From NCBI RefSeq assembly GCF_002237655.1, contig NZ_NOKT01000001.1, positions 496,001-560,000 of the forward strand: 64,000 bases of DNA, given 5' to 3'. Under the pieces are notes generated by a model that was not told the DNA's origin, made no database searches, and worked only from the letters and a program-made list of their open reading frames with translations. Shown in pieces: positions 1-8,756 of this stretch (position 1 is its first letter; each line of letters begins with the position of its first letter). The position numbers and the translations under genes are program-made. The DNA comes from Streptomyces sp. XY006. GTDB taxonomy: Bacteria; Actinomycetota; Actinomycetes; Streptomycetales; Streptomycetaceae.

Positions 1-11
1 CTTTGCTGTGT

Positions 12-41
12 CATAGCCAGGGCCGTAGCAACCTGGCTATG
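12..41. promoter_or_regulatory. 10-bp inverted repeat upstream of HxlR gene
   Basis: CATAGCCAGG at 12-21 is mirrored exactly by CCTGGCTATG at 32-41 with a 10-bp spacer. The same half-site recurs at 185-200 just before the HxlR-type regulator gene. This is the layout of a dimeric repressor operator. No gene was seen in bases 1-210, so the sites probably lie in the control region between the regulator and an off-window gene. Confidence 0.45.
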
Positions 42-184
42 GGGAATCCAAGTCAGGTGGTGAGTCGGTTTCTGCGGCGCTCGACTTCGAGGTGGCTGAG
101 AGCGCGATGGTCGGGGCGGTGAGTGACGGGCACAGGGTGGGGGCGCCGACGAGCAGGGCGATGCCGCCCGTGGCTTTGGTCGGC

Positions 185-200
185 CATAGCCAGGGACGTA
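185..200 (+). promoter_or_regulatory. Second copy of the CATAGCCAGG element
   Basis: CATAGCCAGGGACGTA matches 12-27 (CATAGCCAGGGCCGTA) at 15 of 16 bases and sits 10 bases before the HxlR start codon, where a bound repressor would block initiation. Autoregulation by the adjacent HxlR protein is an inference from position. Confidence 0.4.
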
Positions 201-210
201 CGCTTGCCGC

Positions 211-705
211 ATGGAGGACCAGTCCAAGCACCGAGACCCAGAGGCCATGGCTCACTGCCCCGTGGCGCTTTCACTCGACGTCGTGGGTACGCGGTCGACG
301 CTGATCATCGTCCGGGAGGCGTTCTTCGGGACGCGCCGGTTCGGGGACTTCGCCGAGCGCGTGGGCATCGGCGAGGCCGCCACCGCGGCCCGTCTGAAGG
401 ACCTGGTCGCCTCCGGTCTGATGGAGAAGGTGCCGTACCAGGAGCCGGGCCAGCGCAAGCGCTACGAGTACCAGCTCACCGACAAGGGTCTGGGCCTCTT
501 TCACGCGATCATGTCGCTGCGTGACTGGGGCGAGACATGGCTGTCCGGGAGCCGGGTCACGCCGTGGCGCTTCGCCCACCGGGACTGCGGGGCGGAAGTC
601 CACACGGTGGCCCGCTGCACCGCCGGCCACGATGTGCACCTCGACGAGTTCACCGCCGTGCGGCAAACGGAGCGGCCGACGGCAGCGCCGGACACGCACA
701 ACTGA
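211..705 (+). CDS. HxlR-family winged-helix transcriptional regulator
   Basis: This 164-residue protein has the compact HxlR fold: CPVALSLDVVGTRSTLIIVREAFFG opens the winged helix, followed by RFGDFAERVGIGEAATAARLKDL as the recognition region and a wing with the YQLTDKGLGL turn. Family members are dimeric repressors or activators that often respond to reactive electrophiles or redox state. The C-terminal tail has the pattern CGAEVHTVARCTAGH, with two cysteines that could bind metal or act as a redox switch, but that is speculation. It is probably divergent from a gene left of the window and autoregulated through the repeats at 12-41 and 185-200. The start ATG follows GCTTGCCGC with no strong ribosome site. 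Confidence 0.85.
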   Translation: MEDQSKHRDPEAMAHCPVALSLDVVGTRSTLIIVREAFFGTRRFGDFAERVGIGEAATAARLKDLVASGLMEKVPYQEPGQRKRYEYQLTDKGLGLFHAIMSLRDWGETWLSGSRVTPWRFAHRDCGAEVHTVARCTAGHDVHLDEFTAVRQTERPTAAPDTHN

Positions 706-823
706 AGGACGCACGCCGGCGCCCAGCACCGCCCCTTGCACCATCGGAGTGCCTGGCACCACTCCAGGCAGCCCTCACCAGCTCGTCGCGCCCGAGCTAC
801 TCCTCGCGCCATAAACTCTGTGC

Positions 824-1741
824 ATGTCGGAGCTCAATCTGCGGCGTCTGCGCTACTTCCTGGCCGTCGCCGACACGCTCAGCTTCAGCCGGGCGGCGCA
901 GGAGCTGCACATTGCCCAGCCCGTACTCAGCCGGCAGATCGCGCTGCTGGAACGCGAACTCGGTGTGGTGCTGTTCGAGCGCTCGACGCGAGGCACCGAC
1001 TTGACCCACGCGGGCCGGGCCATCGCGGAGGACGGACGCCAACTGCTGCGGTCGGCCAGTGCACTGGAACGGCGTGCCCGTCAGGCCGCCCAGGGGATCG
1101 AGCGGCTGGCCATCGGCTTCATGCCGGGCCTGCTGGTCACGCCGATCGTGCAGGGCCTGCGAGAGTGGCGCGCCGACATCCGTATCGACCTCGTCCGCAC
1201 GGGCTGGGACGACCAGGTGGAGACGATCCTCGACGGCCGCGTCGACCTCGGTCTGGTGCGTCTTCCCGTCCCGCAGCGGGGTCTTCAGGTCGAGCCCTTG
1301 TTCCGGGAGGCGCGGGTCGCCGTCCTGTCGGCCTCCCATCCCCTCGCCGTCGCCGGGGATCCGAGCCTGTTCGACCTTGCCGGGTACGACCTCCTCCAGT
1401 CCCCGGACGCGGCTCCCGAGTGGCGTGACGCCCGGCTCGCGCGTGGTCTGCCCGTGCCGGCAGGGGGCGACTATCCGCACGAGGTGGAGATCAAGCTGGA
1501 ACGGGTGGCCGCCTCGACCGGGGTGGCCTTCCTCCCCGTCTCCACGGCCCGGTTCTACACCCGCACCGACATCGCCGTACGCCCGGTGGCCGGGCTGGCG
1601 CCGAGCGCGGTCGGCGTCGCCTGGGCCGCCGGGCGCGACTCGGCTGCGCTGAACCGCGCGATCACGCTCGCTCATACCCTGCGGGCATCACTGACGACGG
1701 AAAGGGTCTTGGACGCGGCAGCCGTCCCGGACGGACCCTGA
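824..1741 (+). CDS. LysR-family transcriptional regulator
   Basis: The 305-residue product has the usual LysR length. Residues 2-61 carry the N-terminal helix-turn-helix (LRYFLAVADTLSFSRAAQELHIAQPVLSRQI), followed by the linker helix and a periplasmic-binding-protein-like effector domain (about 90-290). LysR proteins usually bind a small metabolite and control a neighbouring operon. Here the short-chain dehydrogenase gene begins only 4 bases after the stop, on the same strand, so the two are probably cotranscribed, unlike the more common divergent layout. The effector cannot be told from sequence. Confidence 0.88.
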   Translation: MSELNLRRLRYFLAVADTLSFSRAAQELHIAQPVLSRQIALLERELGVVLFERSTRGTDLTHAGRAIAEDGRQLLRSASALERRARQAAQGIERLAIGFMPGLLVTPIVQGLREWRADIRIDLVRTGWDDQVETILDGRVDLGLVRLPVPQRGLQVEPLFREARVAVLSASHPLAVAGDPSLFDLAGYDLLQSPDAAPEWRDARLARGLPVPAGGDYPHEVEIKLERVAASTGVAFLPVSTARFYTRTDIAVRPVAGLAPSAVGVAWAAGRDSAALNRAITLAHTLRASLTTERVLDAAAVPDGP

Positions 1742-1745
1742 GTCC

Positions 1746-2468
1746 ATGACCATCACTTCCTCCTCCCGCATCGTCGTCCTCGGTGGAACCAGCGGCATCG
1801 GCCTCGCCGTCGCCCGCCGCGCCGCCGACACCGGGGCGACGGTGACCATCGCCTCGAGTCGGGCCGCATCGGTCGAGCGCGCTCTCGGGCAACTTCCGGC
1901 CGGGGTCGTGGGACGGGCCGTGGACGCGAGTTCCAGCGACGCGGTCGCGGCCCTCTTCGACGAGATCGGAACGTTCGACCACCTCGCCTACACCGCCGGC
2001 GAGAACCTCACCGGCCTGCCCCTCACCGACTACTCGGTCGACCGGGCGAGCGAGTTCTTCGCCCTGCGCCTGTTCCATGCGCTCGACGCCGTCCGGCTCG
2101 CCGTACCGCATCTCGCACCGGGTGGGTCCGTCACCCTGGTCAGCGGCACAGCGGCCTTCAAGGGCGGCCCCGGGTGGACCCTCGGGGCGGCGGTCTCCGG
2201 CGCCGTGCTGTCCGCTGCCCGCAGCCTCGCCGTGGAGCTGGCGCCGATCCGGGTGAACGTGGTGGCGCCAGGGGTGGTGCGCTCGCCGCTGTGGTCCGGG
2301 ATGAGCGAGGAGGACCGGGAGCACATGTACGCCGGTCTCGCCGCCTCCCTGCCGCTCGGCCGCGTAGCGGAGCCGGACGACGCGGCCAAGGCGTTCCTCG
2401 CCCTCATGGACCAGGACTACGTCACCGGCACGGTCTCGGTCGTCGACGGCGGCACGCTCGCCGCCTGA
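1746..2468 (+). CDS. Short-chain dehydrogenase/reductase-like protein lacking the YxxxK pair
   Basis: A 240-residue Rossmann-fold protein with the nucleotide motif GGTSGIG at residues 13-19 and the C-terminal DGG typical of classical SDRs. The region that should hold the catalytic Tyr-x-x-x-Lys reads GWTLGAAVSGAVLSAARSL; aligned on the following LAVEL helix, the tyrosine position is Gly and the lysine position is Ser. The catalytic serine region (LVSGTA) is present. So it binds NAD(P) in all likelihood but may not catalyse normal hydride transfer, or it belongs to the divergent SDR subgroup seen in actinobacteria. It lies 4 bases behind the LysR gene and is probably in its operon. Confidence 0.8.
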   Translation: MTITSSSRIVVLGGTSGIGLAVARRAADTGATVTIASSRAASVERALGQLPAGVVGRAVDASSSDAVAALFDEIGTFDHLAYTAGENLTGLPLTDYSVDRASEFFALRLFHALDAVRLAVPHLAPGGSVTLVSGTAAFKGGPGWTLGAAVSGAVLSAARSLAVELAPIRVNVVAPGVVRSPLWSGMSEEDREHMYAGLAASLPLGRVAEPDDAAKAFLALMDQDYVTGTVSVVDGGTLAA

Positions 2469-2484
2469 GGGCCAGCCCTGAAGG

Positions 2485-2506
2485 GGACACCCTGACATCT
2501 GACAGG
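2485..2506. promoter_or_regulatory. GGACAC-CCTGACATCTG-ACAGG element
   Basis: GGACAC followed by CCTGACATCTGACAGG. A nearly identical element, GGACAC then CCTGACATCTGTCAGG, occurs at 25689-25712. Both sit 110-175 bases before a gene for a small secreted protein. Inverted TGACA/TGTCA arms are the sort of site bound by dimeric response regulators; the binder is not known. Confidence 0.4.
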
Positions 2507-2617
2507 GATGCGAAGTGCCCGGCGCGGCCTACGGTTTGAGAGATGACGGGCCTCTGAACCGCTACGGCGGCTGCTGAAGCCGGCGGTGTCGAGTCCCGGT
2601 AGACACAGGAGGAGACT

Positions 2618-2743
2618 GTGCGCAGAGCTGTACTCGGGTTGTTCGTGGCACTGGCGGCTGTGCTCGCGGTGACACCGCTCGCAGGTGCTGACCACTCCCA
2701 GACCGTCGCCTGTTGCGGCCCGCCGCCGCCCGGCTGGCCGTAG
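2618..2743 (+). CDS. Small secreted peptide (41 aa)
   Basis: A GTG start at 2618 follows a perfect ribosome site (AGGAGGA at 2608-2614). The peptide is MRRAVLGLFVALAAVLAV followed by TPLAGADHSQTVACCGPPPPGWP. The first 24 residues form a clear signal peptide (RR, then 17 hydrophobic residues, then an A-G-A cleavage site). The predicted mature part is about 17 residues, with adjacent cysteines and a proline run. It is too short for similarity-based naming. An upstream palindromic element at 2485-2506 is shared with another secreted-protein gene. The ribosome site and signal peptide make a real gene likely; function unknown. Confidence 0.6.
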   Translation: MRRAVLGLFVALAAVLAVTPLAGADHSQTVACCGPPPPGWP

Positions 2744-2947
2744 CAAGCGATCCGTCGTGTCCCGCTGGTGCTTGAGGGCCCGTCAGCTCGCTGTTCTGTC
2801 CGAACCGTGGCGGGCCGCCCGCCCGCGTTCAGCGCACCAGATCAGGTCTGGGAGGATGGCCGGCAGCCGTCCGTACCCGGTCTGGGAAGCCGCGGATGGT
2901 GAAAGGCAGTCGGGTACGGGCAGCGGCCCGGCGGGCGGGAGAGCGGA

Positions 2948-3958
2948 GTGGTGCGGCAGATGCCGGAGTATCCGGAGTACGTTGCCGCGGTCGTGTTCGC
3001 CGCGGGCGGCGTCGTCAACGCCCTGCTGGCACCGCACCGGTTCTCCACCGCCGTCCTGTTCTGCCTCGCGGTGACCTCCGCCGGACTCGGCTTCGCCGTG
3101 CGCAGCGCGGCGGCCCACCCGACCATCGCCACTGCCCTCGCTGTCAGCGCCCTGCTCCTAGGGCTTGCGGTGGGGCTGCTGTTGCTCGCCGACGGCGTCC
3201 TGCTGGTCCGGCGCTACGGACCGCAGGCAGCCCTGCTGGCGACAGGGGGCGCCGGCTGCGCGGTGCTTGCGGTGCTCGTGCTCGACGCGGTCTTCCACAC
3301 CGTCGGCGGTGAGATGTTCGGTGCGCTCGTGCTCGCGGTGAACGCGGCCGCGGGATACCTCACTCTGCTCTTCCTTGTCTTCGCCGGCTATGCGTTCGTC
3401 CGGGGCCGTAGCACCACCCTGCCGGAAACCACCCATGTCGTCGTCCTGGGCGCCGGGCTCGACGGCGACCGGCCCGGCCCTCTGCTGACCCGCAGGCTGG
3501 AACGAGCCCTCGCGATCGACGTCGACCGCGCGCCGGACACGCCGCGTGTGGTGTTCGTCGTCTCGGGCGGCCAGGGCGACGACGAGGTCCGCTCGGAGGC
3601 GGACGCGATGGCCGACTATCTGCGCGGACGCGGAGTGCCCGACGACCGCATCGTGCGGGAAGACCGCTCCGTCAACACCGGGCAGAACCTTCGCTTCAGC
3701 GCGGCCCTCGTCGAGGCCACCACTCCCGGCCATCACGCCACGGTGGTCACCAGCGGCTTCCACGTCTACCGCACGAGCCTGCTGGCCCGCCGCGTCGGCG
3801 TCCCCGTCCACGTGGTGGGCGCACCGACCTCGCCCGCCTACTGGCTGGCCGCGACACTGCGCGAGTTCGCCGCCATCCTGTGGCTGGACCGCCTCCCCCT
3901 GATCGGACTCAGCCTGCTGCTGGCAGTGCCGGTGGCGACGGCGGTCTTCGAGCACTGA
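2948..3958 (+). CDS. DUF218 (YdcF/SanA/ElyC-like) membrane protein
   Basis: The 336-residue product begins with about four hydrophobic helices (residues 12-30, 35-52, 60-87, 95-150 region), then a DUF218 domain from about 163: VVVLGAGLDGDRPGPLL, VVFVVSGGQGDDE at 201-213, the RSEADAMADYL helix, REDRSVNTGQNLRFS at 237-251, and VVTSGFHVYR at 266-275. A last helix closes the chain. ElyC/SanA relatives act in envelope or peptidoglycan precursor homeostasis; a precise substrate is not established. Two GTG codons at 2948 and 2951 are possible starts. The gene stands alone and converges on the next one. Confidence 0.82.
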   Translation: MVRQMPEYPEYVAAVVFAAGGVVNALLAPHRFSTAVLFCLAVTSAGLGFAVRSAAAHPTIATALAVSALLLGLAVGLLLLADGVLLVRRYGPQAALLATGGAGCAVLAVLVLDAVFHTVGGEMFGALVLAVNAAAGYLTLLFLVFAGYAFVRGRSTTLPETTHVVVLGAGLDGDRPGPLLTRRLERALAIDVDRAPDTPRVVFVVSGGQGDDEVRSEADAMADYLRGRGVPDDRIVREDRSVNTGQNLRFSAALVEATTPGHHATVVTSGFHVYRTSLLARRVGVPVHVVGAPTSPAYWLAATLREFAAILWLDRLPLIGLSLLLAVPVATAVFEH

Positions 3959-4134
3959 AGCGTCGGGAGCGGGTTGGTCGATCTGCCGCCTCGTGGCCAG
4001 CACCATCTCCCAGCCGAAGGCCAGGGTCTCCAGGACCAGGGCCTGTTGGCAGGGAGTGCCAGGTTCACCACGGCATCTGCTCGCGGACCAACTGCGCCCG
4101 GCAACGGTGAGACCCCGCAGACCTGTCCGCCGGG

Positions 4135-4614
4135 TCAGATGCCCATGGAGGCCATCTCGATGGGTGAGCGGTAGTTGGCGGCGGCGGTGACCACGCAGGC
4201 GCGGTACGTCCTGTTGTCCTTGACCGCGAGGAAGTAGTCGCGGAGGTTCTTCCAGTAGCTCACCAGGTAGCCGAGCCCGGGGACGAAGCCGGGCGGGCGG
4301 GGCACGAGGGCGAACCGTTCACTGCACCGGAGGATCTCTCCGGTGGCGGTCGACAGGACGGCGGCCACGTCCGCGTTCATGTTCCACCCGGCCGCGAGCT
4401 CCGGGTTCCATATCGCACCGGCCACTTCCCGCAGCTTCTCCTGCTCCTCGGGTGTCGGGTCGCTCAGGACTCTGGACGTCACGGTCACCGACTCCCGTGC
4501 GGGCGCACCGCCGTTCGCGGCCGCGACCGGCGGTGCCATGGATGCTGCGAGACCCATCGCCAGCAGTGTGACCGCGGCCGCCGAGGCTCCTCGCTTGACG
4601 CTGCCCTTCGTCAC
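4135..4614 (-). CDS. Secreted protein of unknown function
   Basis: A 159-residue exported protein. The chosen GTG start at 4614 has GAGAGGAGA placed correctly ahead of it, and the frame then reads MTKGSVKRGASAAAVTLLAM followed by a signal-peptidase site near VAAANG (about residue 34). The frame stays open further upstream but without signal-peptide sense. The mature part is mixed charged/hydrophobic, with two cysteines (RCSERF and RACVV) that could form one disulfide. No family was recognised. It is transcribed divergently from the FUSC exporter and converges on the DUF218 gene. Confidence 0.65.
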   Translation of the reverse strand: MTKGSVKRGASAAAVTLLAMGLAASMAPPVAAANGGAPARESVTVTSRVLSDPTPEEQEKLREVAGAIWNPELAAGWNMNADVAAVLSTATGEILRCSERFALVPRPPGFVPGLGYLVSYWKNLRDYFLAVKDNRTYRACVVTAAANYRSPIEMASMGI

Positions 4615-4884
4615 CGTGTTCTCCTCTCGGTGAGGTGATCGCCCCCGGTGCGAGGGCGGTCCGAAGGTCGCACGAGGGGAGGAGCAGGTCAACGGCGACA
4701 ATGCGCCACCGAGGGTGCAGCCCGAGCTGTGTCTCCGTCGCGTCGGCATGGGTGGTCGCCCGCAAGGTCGCAACCTCGTCATCGAGCATCTCGCCACCGA
4801 GGCGGGGCAGCGCCGGAAAGCGCGGGAGCGCGACACTCGTGTGACGGGACGGCTCCCGGACGGGTGTGCGTGGGAAGATCGATC

Positions 4885-7026
4885 ATGCCGAAACGGCCGT
4901 CGCTCCTCGCCTCCGTCCGAGCCGGCCGGCGCGCGCTGCGTGTCACGGTGGCCGCGGCTGTCGGCTTCTACCCCGCCCTGTATCTCCTGGACCAGCCCGT
5001 CGCCGCGGTCTACGCCCTGTTCGCACCGATCGCGTTCGGCCTGCTCTCACCGGTTCCGGGATCGGGCCGGGCCCGGGCCGGCACCGTGCTGCGGGCCCTG
5101 CCGGGCGCCGCCGCGCTGACCGCGATCGGCACCGTCCTCGCCGCATCGACCTGGACGGCCGTCGCGGGGATGCTGGTCGTGAGCTTCATGCTGACGTTCG
5201 GCGCGGCCTGCGGCCCCCGGCTGTCCGGGACCGCCCCGGGCCTGCAGTTGTTCTACATCCTCGCCTGCTTCCCTCCCTACGCTCCGGACACCCTGCCCCA
5301 GCGCCTGGCCGGTGTGGCCGTCGGCATGACCGTGCTGGCGCTGGTAGAGATGACACTGCTGCCGGACCCGGCACAGCCGTCGTACAGCGGGCGGATCAGC
5401 GAGGCTCTCGATCTCGCCGCCCAAGCGGCCGACGGCCTGGTGAGGGCCGCTCCATCCGGCCTGGCCGCGCGGCTGAGGCAGACCGGCCGCGATCTGCGCT
5501 TCTCGCAGCAGCCGGCCGGTTCCCGTCCGACCGGTGCGGGCAGAACGGACCGCGCACTGGCCCAGGCGGGCTCCGCGACCCGTCGTCTGCTGGACCAGCT
5601 GGCCGCCCTGAGCGAACTGCCGGTCGTCAAGGCGGACCTCGCCTCGAACGAGTTGCTGCGTGAGATCGCGGCGGCCTGCCGGGACACGGCAGGAATACTG
5701 CGCCGGGTACGGCCCGTCGCCGGGCCGGAAGTGATCGAGGAGATGATCGACCAGTTCCTGGCCGTCCGCGGCACCCCGGGCGACCCCCGCAGCGCTGCCA
5801 CACACGCCATCCTGCGGCGGCAGTCGACGGTGCTGACGATCGCGGTGTCGGCGGTGACCGTGCGCACGGCGGTGGCCCTGGCGGTCGGTGGCCGCCGACC
5901 GGTGCACGGGCTGCCCCGTGAGCAGTTCTGGTACGCCGGAACGGGAACGGTCCGCCTGTGGCTGGTCCGCGTCGCCGGACTGTTCACGCGCCGCTCCGTC
6001 ACCTTCCAGAACGCCTGGCGCACCGCGCTGGGCCTCGCCCTCGCCCGTCTGGTGGCAGGCTGGCTGGACCTGGCGCACGGCTTCTGGGTCCTGCTGGCGG
6101 TGCTGACGCTGGGGCGCACCACAGCCGTCGCGACCTGGTCGGCCGTCCGGTCGGCGGCGATGGGGACGTTCACGGGCGCGTGCGCCGCCGGCTTGTTCGT
6201 CGCCGGGGCAGGGGGAGGCTCCGACCTCTACGCGTACCTGATGGCGCCGGTGATGCTGGTGGCCTTCACCGTGGGACCCCTGGAGGGGCCCGCCTGGGCA
6301 CAGGGGCTGTTCACGCTGGTCGTCACCATGGCGTTCGCGCAGATCGCGCCCGTGACGTGGCAGCTGGCGGAAGTCCGACTCGTCGACGTGCTCACCGGCA
6401 GCGCGATCGGCCTGCTGTGCGGTCTGCTCGCCTGGCCCGCCGGGGCGCGTGCCGAGATCCGGCGCAGCGCACGCAAGCTACTGGTCGCCACCGCCCCACT
6501 GGTACGAGCGACCGTCAGCGCCGCTTCAGCTGGCCGCGGCGGCTCCAGCGCGGGGCACGAAGTCGCCGCACAGGCGCTGCGGCTGACCCGGCATCGGCTG
6601 CGCATCGCGGAGGGGGCCTATGCGCAGTACCGCACCGAGCTCTCCCCGCGAGCCGCCGAGGGCGGGGCGGACTGGCTCGCCGCCCTCAACTACGGGGTGA
6701 GGGTCCTCGTAGGTGCCTACTGGCTGCCGCGGATGCGTACGCAGGACGGTCTGCCGTCCGCGGCCCGGCGCTGGGTTCTGCAGGCGTCCGAGGAGGTGGA
6801 GGGGGCGGCCCGGCGAGTGGCGGACTTCCCGCCGGAGGGCCTGCACGTGCGGCTCTCTCCTCTGCCCTCCGACGTGGCGGCAGAGGTCCCGGCGCGGGTG
6901 CTGCCGCTGCTGATCGACATGGAGACCTGGCTCATCGCACTGACCACCGACCTCCAAGCGGCCACCGGCCACGGCGGCGAGGGAACCGCACCCTCGGGTC
7001 CGCACGCGGACGGCACTCGGAGGTGA
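4885..7026 (+). CDS. FUSC-family aromatic acid exporter-like membrane protein
   Basis: A 713-residue integral membrane protein with the two-block layout of the fusaric acid resistance (FUSC/AaeB) superfamily. A first helical block at about 15-160 (VTVAAAVGFYPALYLLDQPV, LFAPIAFGLLSPVPG) is followed by a soluble helical region (170-370). A second block at about 370-540 begins FQNAWRTALGLALARLVAGW and includes the family signature FWVLLAVLTLGRTTAVATWS. The C-terminal part is soluble. Relatives export aromatic acids or relieve toxic metabolite stress. ATG 4885 was chosen because the membrane block starts right after it, although the frame is open upstream to 4648. It is monocistronic and divergent from the secreted protein. 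Confidence 0.8.
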   Translation: MPKRPSLLASVRAGRRALRVTVAAAVGFYPALYLLDQPVAAVYALFAPIAFGLLSPVPGSGRARAGTVLRALPGAAALTAIGTVLAASTWTAVAGMLVVSFMLTFGAACGPRLSGTAPGLQLFYILACFPPYAPDTLPQRLAGVAVGMTVLALVEMTLLPDPAQPSYSGRISEALDLAAQAADGLVRAAPSGLAARLRQTGRDLRFSQQPAGSRPTGAGRTDRALAQAGSATRRLLDQLAALSELPVVKADLASNELLREIAAACRDTAGILRRVRPVAGPEVIEEMIDQFLAVRGTPGDPRSAATHAILRRQSTVLTIAVSAVTVRTAVALAVGGRRPVHGLPREQFWYAGTGTVRLWLVRVAGLFTRRSVTFQNAWRTALGLALARLVAGWLDLAHGFWVLLAVLTLGRTTAVATWSAVRSAAMGTFTGACAAGLFVAGAGGGSDLYAYLMAPVMLVAFTVGPLEGPAWAQGLFTLVVTMAFAQIAPVTWQLAEVRLVDVLTGSAIGLLCGLLAWPAGARAEIRRSARKLLVATAPLVRATVSAASAGRGGSSAGHEVAAQALRLTRHRLRIAEGAYAQYRTELSPRAAEGGADWLAALNYGVRVLVGAYWLPRMRTQDGLPSAARRWVLQASEEVEGAARRVADFPPEGLHVRLSPLPSDVAAEVPARVLPLLIDMETWLIALTTDLQAATGHGGEGTAPSGPHADGTRR

Positions 7027-7111
7027 CGGTTTGAGGCCGGGGTCAGGAAGTGCGAGGCCAGGGAGTCACGGCCGTCCCCTACTCCGGGGATGCCCTTCTA
7101 AAACTGTCCGC

Positions 7112-8089
7112 TCAGTTTCTGCGAACCCCCGGGCGTAATTCGATGCGGATGCTGTCGTCGTCCTGAATGACGTAGGTGGGATCACGTTCGTGCCGCCACC
7201 CCACGGGAAGGAGGTAGTACCGCTGATCGCGTGCCACGAGCAGGCGTAGACGGCTATAGCGATAGCGATAGTGGTTGCCGGCGCCCAGGTCCTCGGCGCG
7301 AGGCGCGGCCGGTCCTGGGGCCATGCTCAAACGTTCGGTGCTGAGGACGACGACCTCCACGCGCAGCACTGATCGTTCGGCATCCCGTTGGGCATCCAGC
7401 CGCCCCAGTGAAGTGGCTGCCAGCGCAATGGCCCAGACGACGAAAAGGGCCGCGGCGGTGAGAACCACCGTCCGCCCCCAGGACGAGGATGCTCCTGGGC
7501 GAGATGGTCCGAGCTCTCCGAGGAGGAGACCGGTCGCTATGAGAACGGGACACAGCCATCCCCAGGGCTGGATGTATCGCCAAGCGGCCATCGCGGCGAT
7601 ACCGAGGGCCACGAACAGCATGTGCGCTCGTGCTGCAAAGCGATAGGCAGCGACCAGGCGATCAATCACGGCCGACGGTACCCTCAGGGTCACGAGCAGC
7701 TCGGGGAAGCGGGGCGTCATCACAATGACGGCAAGGACCGCGAGAGCGGGCAGCGTGGCGAGCCGCAGACTCCGCAGCACCAGTTCCAGCGGGTCCAGTC
7801 CAATGGCGAAAAGTTCGAGATGGAAGTACCCGAAGTAGGCGCTGCCGTGAATGAACCCCGCATAGAGCATGAGCGCGAAAACGATCGAACTGGCTCCCAG
7901 CAGCGAGGCGAAGTTGGGCGCTGTACTGTCCGTGGGGATACGACTCTCGGCACGTATTCGGGTTGTTCTGACCCGCTGACGTCTGGCGCTTATTCGGCGT
8001 AGCGCCCGCCTGCTTTGCGTAGATGGTCGAATGCTGCGGCGTCCGGAATTGGGGAGCCGCTGAGAACTGTTCGAGTTCCTGGCACGCAC
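7112..8089 (-). CDS. Hypothetical membrane protein with extracytoplasmic tail
   Basis: A 325-residue protein with a strongly basic N-terminus, then about five hydrophobic helices (LLGASSIVFALMLYAGFI, the ATLPALAVLAVIVM region, LFVALGIAAMAAW, the CPVLIATGLLLG region, VVLTAAALFVVWAIAL), ending in a soluble region rich in Tyr, Arg and Asp. No known family was recognised. Its GTG start lies 7 bases beyond the stop of the upstream lipoprotein gene, so both are one operon and may act together at the membrane. The first 50 basic residues may be untranslated if initiation is internal. Confidence 0.6.
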   Translation of the reverse strand: MRARNSNSSQRLPNSGRRSIRPSTQSRRALRRISARRQRVRTTRIRAESRIPTDSTAPNFASLLGASSIVFALMLYAGFIHGSAYFGYFHLELFAIGLDPLELVLRSLRLATLPALAVLAVIVMTPRFPELLVTLRVPSAVIDRLVAAYRFAARAHMLFVALGIAAMAAWRYIQPWGWLCPVLIATGLLLGELGPSRPGASSSWGRTVVLTAAALFVVWAIALAATSLGRLDAQRDAERSVLRVEVVVLSTERLSMAPGPAAPRAEDLGAGNHYRYRYSRLRLLVARDQRYYLLPVGWRHERDPTYVIQDDDSIRIELRPGVRRN

Positions 8090-8095
8090 GGCGGC

Positions 8096-8524
8096 TCAGT
8101 AGTCGTCGGAGGGGTACCCCTCCGACTCGTCCGCCGACCGGTCGAGGAAATCGCATAGGGCCGGGCGATCCGGGTTTTCCGTCTCGTCGCACCCAGGTGG
8201 GGGACTTGCAGGCACTCCCACGGTGATTCCGGTCCCGGCCGGCTCCTCAGGGTCGCCGGTCAGAGTAGGCGGATCGGGAAGTTCACTGACTCCGGGATCT
8301 CCGCCGACCTCACCGCCGCTTTCAGTCCAGCCCTCACCTTCTCCTTCCGTTCCGGCGGATCCGGGTTCGGCAGGTCTGGGGCTTGCGTCAGTCGTTGCCG
8401 AGTCCGTCAGCCCACTCTGCCGGTCGTCAGGCTCGCTTCCGCCCGAGCATCCCGCGACACCTAAAGCAAAGGCAGTAACTACTGTCACACAGAGCCCCAC
8501 GCTCTTCGACCAGGAATCGGTCAT
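8096..8524 (-). CDS. Putative lipoprotein, acidic
   Basis: A 142-residue protein. The ATG at 8524 gives a lipoprotein signal peptide: MTDSWSKSVGLCVTVVTAFA, then a lipobox LGVAGC ending at about residue 26. The mature part is low-complexity, rich in Gly, Glu, Pro, Ser and Thr, with a short C-terminal segment containing CDETENPDRPALCDF, where two cysteines could pair. It is most likely a membrane-anchored spacer or small binding protein. It is the first gene of a two-gene operon with the membrane protein at 7112-8089. No family name is supported. Confidence 0.65.
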   Translation of the reverse strand: MTDSWSKSVGLCVTVVTAFALGVAGCSGGSEPDDRQSGLTDSATTDASPRPAEPGSAGTEGEGEGWTESGGEVGGDPGVSELPDPPTLTGDPEEPAGTGITVGVPASPPPGCDETENPDRPALCDFLDRSADESEGYPSDDY

Positions 8525-8756
8525 GTGTACCCCCGCTGTTCCGCGATGAGCTACACACCATAGCGCCGCACCCAAAGTCGGCATAAGAGAATTGAGAAAT
8601 GGCAGCGGCTGATGCTGATCAAGTGTCGCCTGGTCTATGCATTGAGAGGACAGGGCAGAGGGCGTCGGTGTCCTGAACTCCCGGTCACGCCGATGTTACG
8701 GCGGGGACATTGTGGGCACTGCTGAACGCTGGGGCAGAAGACCCTAAGAAGCCGTC

